Below are positions 8,084 through 13,453 of a DNA stretch of 30,939 nucleotides, piece by piece. The notes under the pieces are model-generated. The model did no database searches. It worked only from the letters and a program-made list of their open reading frames with translations, and was not told the origin of the DNA. A program made the position numbers and the translations under genes. This DNA comes from Firm-04 sp045627405 (GTDB lineage: Bacteria > Bacillota > Clostridia > Oscillospirales > Ruminococcaceae): assembly GCA_045627405.1 (NCBI GenBank), contig JAZQNP010000087.1:1-30939 (forward strand), read 5' to 3'. How positions within the stretch are numbered: position 1 is the first letter of the stretch; each line of letters begins with the position of its first letter.

Positions 8084-8152
8084 ATGCGTATTCCGAATAC
8101 TAAAATGATAAAATATCAAAAACATCTTGAAACGCCGCTGAAAGTGAGGTGA
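8084..8152 (+). CDS. Short upstream ORF in the sigma-factor leader (22 codons)
   Basis: ATG at 8084 has a good ribosome-binding site, GGTGAGG at 8071-8077 with a 6-nt spacer. The frame encodes MRIPNTKMIKYQKHLETPLK plus two more residues and ends with TGA at 8150-8152, which overlaps the ribosome-binding site (GAGGTGA) of the sigma gene starting at 8158. The peptide is basic and has no recognised family. The arrangement suggests translational coupling to the sigma factor. It may be a leader peptide or fortuitous. Confidence 0.4.
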   Translation: MRIPNTKMIKYQKHLETPLKVR

Positions 8153-8157
8153 TTGCA

Positions 8158-8718
8158 GTGACGGACGCCGAATTGCTGACCCTGTTGCACGACCGGCCTG
8201 AACAGGGTTGCAGGTATCTTGTGGTGCAGTACTCAGGTCTTGTCGCTGCTGTCATCCGCCGAAAACTCGGCGGCGTCTGCTCCGATGAGGATATGGAAGA
8301 GCTGGTCAGCGACATTCTGTTCAGTTTCTGGCAGATGCGCGACCGCATCTCACTCGAAAAAGGCTCTGTCCGCGGTCTGCTCGTTACCGTCACAAGCCGC
8401 CGCTGCGTGGATTGGTACCGCGCATACGCAAACAAACCGGAACGGCATACCCTTGATACCGCTGAACGTATCATACCAAATGCTGCACTCTCTCCCGAAG
8501 AGGCTGCAATGCGCACCGAAGAGAAGGAAGTGCTGATCGCTGCAATCAATACCCTCAGTGAACCGGACCGTGAAATCCTGATCCGAAAATATTATTGCGG
8601 CGAAACAGCAGCCCAGATCGCAGAAACGCTCTCTATGCGCACCGGTACCGTCGAAATGCGGCTGTCCCGTGCGCGTCAAAAGCTCCGCAGCATGATTGGA
8701 GGTGTGGACGATGTTTGA
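8158..8718 (+). CDS. ECF-type RNA polymerase sigma factor
   Basis: The 186-residue protein starts at GTG 8158, six nt after GAGGTGA; another GTG at 8149 lies inside that site and is less likely. Residues about 20-90 form sigma region 2: DMEELVSDILFSFWQMRDRI for core binding, then RGLLVTVTSRRCVDWYRAY for -10 recognition. Residues about 125-180 form region 4 with a helix-turn-helix (LSEPDREILIRKYYCGETAAQIAETLSMRTGTVEMRLSRARQKL, described in pieces). It should direct RNA polymerase to a small regulon in response to an envelope signal. The next gene overlaps it by 8 nt and encodes a membrane protein in the place usually held by the anti-sigma factor. Its target promoters are not evident here. Confidence 0.88.
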   Translation: MTDAELLTLLHDRPEQGCRYLVVQYSGLVAAVIRRKLGGVCSDEDMEELVSDILFSFWQMRDRISLEKGSVRGLLVTVTSRRCVDWYRAYANKPERHTLDTAERIIPNAALSPEEAAMRTEEKEVLIAAINTLSEPDREILIRKYYCGETAAQIAETLSMRTGTVEMRLSRARQKLRSMIGGVDDV

Positions 8719-9556
8719 AGAGAAACTCGAATTATTGATGCAGGCTTTGCACGACGAAGAAGCCGGCGCACTGCTCGATAGCTTTTCCGTGCCGCAGGCG
8801 ATGCAGGCGCGCATTGCCGCAAATGTCAACGTCCGCGTGCAGGATGCGCTCGCTTCGGAGCAGAAAAACAAACGCCGTACACTTGTACCGATCCACTGGG
8901 TATTCACCGCAGCGGCATGTGTCGCCGTCGTGCTCGCCGCAGTTGCGTTCCGGTATTTCGGGCGCGTTTCGCCGTTGGAGCCGACAGACCCTGATGTGAC
9001 TGGCAGTACACAGTCTGAACGCATCACCACCGCCCTGACAACGACTCCGCCGGTCACACAGAGCAGCTTCATGACGACCGAAACCGGAAGCATCTCCGAA
9101 ACATCGCACACCACATATCCGACAGCGTCGGTCAGCACTGCGCAAAACAGCAGCAGATCCGATGAAGCTGCCTCCGCTGTGACATCGCACAGTTCCGCAC
9201 GCACGGATTCTGTCTCCTCAACTGTCACGACCGCTACGCTTGCCAGCAACACGCATACAACCGTCACATCCGCTACCGGCACAAGCACCGCACTCACAAC
9301 GCTGCCCGTTGCCGTCACATCCGCTACCGGCACAAGCTACACCACATCCACAACACCGCCTCCCCCTGTCACAACCGCCACAAGCACGCGCTATACCACA
9401 TCCACAACACCGCCCGTCACTTCCACAACGCTGCGCACAACCGTCACAACCACACGCCCGCTGACAACACCGCCTTTCTATACTACAACCGTCATGCCGC
9501 CGGTCGCTTCCTCGGACACGGACACCACAACCACCACAACCGTACCGGAGGCATAA
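8711..9556 (+). CDS. Putative membrane anti-sigma factor with Thr-rich ectodomain
   Basis: The 281-residue protein starts at ATG 8711 behind GGAGGTGTG, inside the end of the sigma gene. Residues 1-58 are an acidic-to-basic cytoplasmic part that could hold the sigma factor, although no zinc-binding HxxxCxxC motif is present. Residues about 60-83 are a single membrane helix (PIHWVFTAAACVAVVLAAVAF). Residues 90-281 are almost entirely Thr, Ser, Pro and Ala, with repeated VTSATGTS and YTTSTTPP units. Two exact 27-bp direct repeats underlie part of this (near 9260-9286 and 9311-9337). There is no folded sensor domain, carbohydrate-binding module or sortase motif at the end. The anti-sigma role is inferred from position and topology only. 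Confidence 0.65.
   Translation: MFEEKLELLMQALHDEEAGALLDSFSVPQAMQARIAANVNVRVQDALASEQKNKRRTLVPIHWVFTAAACVAVVLAAVAFRYFGRVSPLEPTDPDVTGSTQSERITTALTTTPPVTQSSFMTTETGSISETSHTTYPTASVSTAQNSSRSDEAASAVTSHSSARTDSVSSTVTTATLASNTHTTVTSATGTSTALTTLPVAVTSATGTSYTTSTTPPPPVTTATSTRYTTSTTPPVTSTTLRTTVTTTRPLTTPPFYTTTVMPPVASSDTDTTTTTTVPEA
9260..9337 (+). repeat. Direct repeats in the Thr-rich coding region
   Basis: A 27-bp unit beginning with CCGTCACATCCGCTACCGGC (or the same preceded by G) occurs near 9260-9286 and again near 9311-9337. A second pair based on ACCACATCCACAACACCGCC follows at about 9341-9360 and 9397-9415. These in-frame repeats could expand or contract the ectodomain by slippage or recombination. Confidence 0.7.
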
Positions 9557-9575
9557 ACAATAGCAGCACCCTGCA

Positions 9576-9677
9576 TCAGATTGAACCGAACCACACGGTC
9601 TTTTCTTCTATAACCTTCTTGGTGCCGAACAGTGTTTGCTTTTCGGTTGCAACCTTGATCTTTACTCTATGCTTCAT
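9576..9677 (-). CDS. Possible 33-codon ORF or gene remnant
   Basis: Reading leftwards from ATG 9677, the frame gives MKHRVKIKVATEKQTLFGTK, then KVIEEKTVWFGSI and a stop. The composition (Lys/Glu/Val alternation) looks protein-like rather than random. GGGAAC lies 8 nt upstream as a weak ribosome-binding site. No family is recognised. Just upstream in another frame a 14-codon open stretch (SLVECYKEIASIAE, stop) also looks like the end of a gene, so this region may hold eroded pieces of a former operon. Confidence 0.3.
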   Translation of the reverse strand: MKHRVKIKVATEKQTLFGTKKVIEEKTVWFGSI

Positions 9678-9841
9678 CCTCAGTTCCCTATCTTAAAACC
9701 TTATTCAGCAATTGATGCTATTTCTTTATAGCACTCAACAAGGCTTTATTCAGATGTATTCTCAGCACGGTTTGTAATAAACAGATAAAAAAGCAGGATG
9801 ACTGTTTATGATATTCTATTTATGAATTATAAGCAACTAGA

Positions 9842-9870
9842 TTGACAATTATAAATTGTTATGGTAAAAT
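9842..9870 (+). promoter_or_regulatory. Promoter with embedded palindrome upstream of lipoprotein 1
   Basis: TTGACA (9842-9847), 17 bases, TAAAAT (9865-9870). A perfect palindrome ACAATT-ATA-AATTGT spans 9846-9860, between and overlapping the promoter elements, as expected of a repressor operator. The start near 9877 gives a 270-nt leader before the lipoprotein ATG at 10147. Confidence 0.7.
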
Positions 9871-9943
9871 ACAAATTGATATATGCACGCAATGTATCTA
9901 TATTTTTAATGAGCAATGATAATAAGATAATTGTAATTCAAAT

Positions 9944-10150
9944 ATGTCTGAACAATCGTTGTGCATCATCTCAAAACGAAAGGAATATTGTATTTATAAA
10001 AAAGGAACGAAACTCATTTCCGGTCTGATGGCGGCTGCAACAATGGCAAGTACTGTGACCGGAATTCGTGCAAGTGCTGTACAGCTTCATATATATCATC
10101 CCTTATATTATATAAAATACTGTAATCGAGTTAAGAAGGTGAGAAAATGA
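9944..10150 (+). pseudogene. Remnant of a secreted-protein gene: signal peptide without a body
   Basis: The frame from 9944 to the TGA at 10148-10150 contains an almost complete Gram-positive signal peptide: basic YKKGTK, hydrophobic LISGLMAAATMASTVTG and an RASA cleavage site. AAAGGAATATTGTATTT stands in front of it like a ribosome-binding site and spacer, but the expected ATG before AAAAAAGG is missing (TATAAA is present). After the cleavage site only about 23 cationic residues follow (LHIYHPLYYIKYCNRVKKVRK at the end). The ATG at 9944 has no ribosome-binding site. The simplest reading is a truncated, decayed extracellular-protein gene. A small secreted peptide is the alternative. Its stop overlaps the lipoprotein-1 start (ATGA). 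Confidence 0.5.
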
Positions 10151-11316
10151 ATGTTCTACACAAATTGTTTCTTTGCAATCTGGCAATGCTGCTATTTGTG
10201 CAGAGCTGTGCACAGCAATCTCCTGAGTCACCGGATGCCCATTCTCCAGAGTCACCGGATGCCTATTCCGACGGTTTCTTTCTCTGCGGCGAAGGCATGG
10301 CGGTTTATGCTACGCCGAATGAAAATGTCGCGGTGCTTGACTACGAAACAATGGAACATATCCCGCTTTGCAGACGTCCGAATTGTAAACATAATGATCC
10401 GAACTGCTTGATACAGCGGCTTAACGGAAGAGTGCCGGTTTTTGAAGCCGACAAAGCGTATTATTTTGTCAATGACCCAAGTCAATTTGTCGAGACTGAT
10501 AACGGGGGATATGATCTGAAACTAGGCTCCACGCTCTATGTTTATGATATGGCTGCAAACATCGAAACTAAGCTGTGTCATATAGAAGGAGGCGAAGTGG
10601 ATAGTTTGCATGGTTTGTTGCTGCATGGCGGGAATCTATTTTTTATTCTGAATGAATATTCGCGCGAATATGACGAGAATGGTCTTCTCATCGGCGGCAG
10701 CAACTGTGGCGGAAATAATCGACTCTGCGCAGTCAACCTCTCTGATGCGGCTGTCACTGATTATGGCAGACTGTATGATGTAGAGAAACTGACAGAATAT
10801 TATCCCGGTGCCCCATACTCTGCTGAGAGTACTCTATGCGGGATCTTTGAGAACAAGCTCTGGTTCAACGTTTCGTGTGTAGAAACAGCAGAATGGGAGG
10901 ATAATGTCCTTCCGGACTATTTACACTATGTAACAATCTTTGATCTTGATACCGAAACCTATGAAGGTGAGCCGAAGGACTATGCTAATATCGCACATGG
11001 ACGAGTTCGCTTTGTTTCGGAAGATTATCTTGCAATCGCAAGCGGACAGCAGGTTTCTGTGTACCGAGCGGGAGAGGAGGAACCGGTCGTTTTCACACAT
11101 GATAGCTTTAATGAATGGCAGGTGATGTCTGTGTTTGATGACACATTGTTTTGCGCATACGGGAACGCGTTTGATTTGCATACAAAAGTCTGTACTCCGA
11201 TGCCGGAACGAGCGGATTCGACTGTGATTGCTGTACTTGATGACAGCTATATTGTTTCTGATATGAATGTCGAGGGTAAGTTGGAGAAGGTTTCAAAGGC
11301 AGATTATTATTCTTGA
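10147..11316 (+). CDS. Lipoprotein 1 with CX4CXHX4C motif
   Basis: The 389-residue protein has AAGGTGAG before its ATG. Residues 1-21 form a lipoprotein signal ending in FVQSC, so Cys21 should be lipidated and the rest displayed outside the membrane. A duplicated SPESPDA linker (residues 25-40) follows. At about residues 74-85, LCRRPNCKHNDPNC places three Cys and one His as in a small metal- or disulfide-binding knot, followed by IQRLNGRVP. The remainder consists of repeated strand-like segments (LGSTLYVYDMAANIE, KLWFNVS, FDLDTETYEGEP, VYRAGEEEPVVF, DDSYIVSDM) suggestive of a beta-propeller. It is clearly paralogous to the next gene. The family is a recurrent but uncharacterised lipoprotein of Clostridia. 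Base composition is AT-richer than the flanks. Confidence 0.85.
   Translation: MNVLHKLFLCNLAMLLFVQSCAQQSPESPDAHSPESPDAYSDGFFLCGEGMAVYATPNENVAVLDYETMEHIPLCRRPNCKHNDPNCLIQRLNGRVPVFEADKAYYFVNDPSQFVETDNGGYDLKLGSTLYVYDMAANIETKLCHIEGGEVDSLHGLLLHGGNLFFILNEYSREYDENGLLIGGSNCGGNNRLCAVNLSDAAVTDYGRLYDVEKLTEYYPGAPYSAESTLCGIFENKLWFNVSCVETAEWEDNVLPDYLHYVTIFDLDTETYEGEPKDYANIAHGRVRFVSEDYLAIASGQQVSVYRAGEEEPVVFTHDSFNEWQVMSVFDDTLFCAYGNAFDLHTKVCTPMPERADSTVIAVLDDSYIVSDMNVEGKLEKVSKADYYS
10219..10266 (+). repeat. 24-bp tandem repeat in lipoprotein 1
   Basis: Two adjacent 24-bp copies (10219-10242 and 10243-10266, differing at two positions) encode SPESPDAH and SPESPDAY directly after the lipidated Cys. The paralogue lacks this tract. 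It is a likely spacer that can vary in copy number. Confidence 0.85.
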
Positions 11317-11369
11317 TGAGCGGTCAGGAAGATGAATGCAATTAGTCTTATGAATAATATAAAACGTCA

Positions 11370-11398
11370 TTGACAATTTGGTTAATGATGAATATAAT
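11370..11398 (+). promoter_or_regulatory. Consensus promoter of the lipoprotein 2-ABC operon
   Basis: TTGACA (11370-11375), 17 bases, TATAAT (11393-11398): a perfect sigma-A promoter. The start near 11405 leaves a leader of about 158 nt that contains the leader ORF and terminator annotated below. Confidence 0.9.
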
Positions 11399-11409
11399 TA
11401 TTGAAAAGG

Positions 11410-11545
11410 TCACCATTCACTGTTGAATCGTTCGTTATGGTCATATTGTTTTGGAGTCCGGTAATGTGCATCAAAGAAACCTGCATACAATTAAGATGAT
11501 GGTGAGGTATTGCAATTGAATGATTCACCATCATCGGATTTTTTT
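11410..11545 (+). promoter_or_regulatory. Putative transcription attenuator (leader peptide plus terminator)
   Basis: Segment A, TCACCAT (11410-11416), is complementary to ATGGTGA in segment B (GATGATGGTGA, 11495-11505). B is also perfectly complementary over 11 bp to segment C (TCACCATCATC, 11525-11535), which is followed by GGA and seven T. B:C is therefore an intrinsic terminator and A:B a competing antiterminator. A can also pair with ATGGT at 11437-11441. The stop codon of an 11-codon leader ORF lies inside B. Only 17 nt separate the T run from the lipoprotein ATG, too little for another promoter, so the terminator must be conditional. Confidence 0.7.
11464..11499 (+). CDS. 11-residue leader peptide MCIKETCIQLR
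   Basis: ATG 11464 is preceded by GGAG (11453-11456) at 7 nt, a good ribosome-binding site. The frame encodes MCIKETCIQLR and stops with TGA at 11497-11499. The stop overlaps the 5' arm of the downstream terminator (from 11495), so a ribosome paused at the end of this ORF would stop the terminator from folding. Function as a regulatory leader peptide is inferred from geometry. Confidence 0.55.
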   Translation: MCIKETCIQLR

Positions 11546-11562
11546 AGGAGAAAATAAGAAGA

Positions 11563-12693
11563 ATGAGAAACAAATTGCTGGCATTACCGTGCATTGTACT
11601 GTTGCCTTCCATATTTGTATCCGGATGTGCTGATCATAGATCTATTTCAGCAACGGATTCATTTGCTAGTATGTATTATAATACAACTGACACAGCACAT
11701 TTTTATAGAACGTACAGCGGCGGCGTCGATGTACTGGATTATGAGAGCATGACGACCTCATCACTCTGCAATAAGCCGAACTGTAAGCATGGCAGCACCG
11801 ACTGTATTGTGCAGCGGCTGAACGGAAATGTTCCAATGCTCAGCGAAACCAAAGCCTACTATTTTATTGATGATGAACCTAGTATAGAAGAAGGTGAAGA
11901 TGGCAAACCGTTTCTGAAACTCGGATCAACGCTGTACTGCTTTGATTTAGCAGCTAATATTGAAGAAAAGCTGTTTTATATGGATGGTGTTTCAGTAGCG
12001 AACAGTTGCTATGGATGGCTTCTGCACGAAGGATCAATTTATTTCATCGGTAATCATTACCGCAAAATTTACGATGAGAATGGAATCCTGACACAATGCA
12101 CAGGAACCGGCGGAGAAATGAAATTATATTCTGTTAATCTTGAAACGCAAGAGATGCAGAATTTTGGTGATCTATACAATCCAACAGAACTCGCGAAGTA
12201 TTATCCGGCAACTTTGAATTCCGGAGAAGTGTATATGGAGGGTGTATTTGACAATAAAATCTATTTCAACGTCGCATTTGTCGCTGATGCAAGCTATACG
12301 TTTTATGTGACATCTTTTGATTTGAAAACAAAAACATATAGCGGTGAACCCGAAAACTATAACGCGATATTCTTTGAAGCGGTAGCTTTTGCATCTAATG
12401 ATTATTTGGCTATCAGTTCCAATCAGAAAGCTACTGTATACCGAAAAGGTGAATCAGAACCGATTGTATTCCGCGACGATTCTTTCAATGACTATTCACA
12501 ATTGTCTGTATTTGACGATGTGATATATTTTAACGGCAAAGCGTACATGCTGAAAACAGGAGAAGTCCGGACGGTTGACCGGTTGACAGACAAACAGGTC
12601 GTTGCAAAATACGGTGATTCGTACATTGTGTCGGATGTCGGTATGCAGTCCGGATTTGAGAAAATACCTGTGAGCGAATTGCTCCCTGTATAG
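11563..12693 (+). CDS. Lipoprotein 2, paralogue of lipoprotein 1
   Basis: The 376-residue protein has a signal peptide ending in the lipobox VSGC (Cys22 lipidated). It shares with the upstream gene the block LCNKPNCKHGSTDC (same CX4CXHX4C spacing), QRLNGNVP, KAYYFI, LGSTLYCFDLAANIEEKL, YDENG, FDLKTKTYSGEP, VYRKGESEPIVF, LSVFDD and DSYIVSD, so the two arose by duplication and then diverged. The repeated strand pattern suggests a beta-propeller-like extracellular domain. AGGAG lies 12 nt before the ATG, rather distant. The ABC ATPase gene starts 10 nt after its stop, so it probably belongs to that transporter as a surface subunit, or as a sensor or immunity lipoprotein. The ligand is unknown. 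The coding sequence is AT-rich compared with the transporter genes. Confidence 0.87.
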   Translation: MRNKLLALPCIVLLPSIFVSGCADHRSISATDSFASMYYNTTDTAHFYRTYSGGVDVLDYESMTTSSLCNKPNCKHGSTDCIVQRLNGNVPMLSETKAYYFIDDEPSIEEGEDGKPFLKLGSTLYCFDLAANIEEKLFYMDGVSVANSCYGWLLHEGSIYFIGNHYRKIYDENGILTQCTGTGGEMKLYSVNLETQEMQNFGDLYNPTELAKYYPATLNSGEVYMEGVFDNKIYFNVAFVADASYTFYVTSFDLKTKTYSGEPENYNAIFFEAVAFASNDYLAISSNQKATVYRKGESEPIVFRDDSFNDYSQLSVFDDVIYFNGKAYMLKTGEVRTVDRLTDKQVVAKYGDSYIVSDVGMQSGFEKIPVSELLPV

Positions 12694-12703
12694 AGGTGAT
12701 GAC

Positions 12704-13453
12704 ATGAACCGTCTTGAACTCGTGAACCTGAACAAGCACTACGGCAAAAAACATGCGCTGATTGACTTTTCATTCACATTTACCGACGGTGTCTACGGTC
12801 TTCTCGGACCGAACGGCGCGGGGAAATCGACGATGATGCACCTTATCACGGACAATCTGCTGCCGGACAAGGACGGCGGCTGTGTCCGCTGGAACGGCAA
12901 GCCCATTGCAGAGCTCGGCAAGGAATACCGCCGCCAGCTCGGGTTCATGCCGCAGCAGCAGGAGCTTTATGCAAACATGACCGCATGGGATTTTCTCGGG
13001 TACATATCCGCGATGAAATGTATTCCCAAACAGGACGCCGTGCAGCAGATCAGACAAACGCTGGAGCAGGTCGAGTTGTCCGATGTTGCGGACAAACAGA
13101 TCGGCGGATTCTCCGGCGGCATGAAGCAGCGTGTCCTGATCGCAGCCGCAATGCTCGGCGACCCGGCACTCATCATCATGGACGAGCCGACGGCGGGTCT
13201 TGACCCAAAGCAGCGCGTGATGATTCGCCAGCTGACACAGCAGCTCGCAAAAGATAAAATCATCATCATTTCTACGCACATTGTCTCGGATATTGAAAGC
13301 ATTGCAAAGGAAATTGTACTCATCAAGGACGGCTGTCTGCTGACGCACGGTGCCGTCCCGGCACTTGTGCAGCAGGTCACAAGCGGCGCGCAGACACTCG
13401 AAAATCTTTATATGCAGTATTACGGAGGCGACCATGCGGATTCTTCGGTATGA
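12704..13453 (+). CDS. ABC transporter ATP-binding protein
   Basis: The 249-residue ATPase has all canonical motifs: Walker A GPNGAGKST (35-43), Q-loop MPQQQ (82-86), signature FSGGM (136-140), Walker B LIIMDEP (156-162), D-loop AGLD and the switch His in STHI. It should energise the permease encoded next. The type (a single ATPase plus a large ABC-2-like permease) is common for export of peptides, antibiotics or lipids. GAGGTGATGAC precedes the ATG, 10 nt after the lipoprotein-2 stop. The C-terminus overlaps the permease start by 20 nt. Despite the operon layout, the gene is clearly GC-richer than the lipoprotein before it. Confidence 0.95.
   Translation: MNRLELVNLNKHYGKKHALIDFSFTFTDGVYGLLGPNGAGKSTMMHLITDNLLPDKDGGCVRWNGKPIAELGKEYRRQLGFMPQQQELYANMTAWDFLGYISAMKCIPKQDAVQQIRQTLEQVELSDVADKQIGGFSGGMKQRVLIAAAMLGDPALIIMDEPTAGLDPKQRVMIRQLTQQLAKDKIIIISTHIVSDIESIAKEIVLIKDGCLLTHGAVPALVQQVTSGAQTLENLYMQYYGGDHADSSV

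Noticed and set aside
8350..9333. 327-codon minus-strand frame opposite the sigma/anti-sigma genes
   Set aside because: It is the complement of the Thr-rich repeats (giving Val-rich sequence), with no start signals. The plus-strand genes have ribosome-binding sites and domain motifs.
9260..9415. Possible CRISPR array suggested by spaced direct repeats
   Set aside because: The repeats are in frame within a Thr-rich coding region, differ in unit and spacing, and have no cas genes nearby.
11405..11563. T-box or metabolite riboswitch as explanation of the lipoprotein-2 leader
   Set aside because: No T-box GGTGG-type antiterminator sequence or recognised riboswitch core is visible. The leader ORF overlapping the terminator fits the data better.
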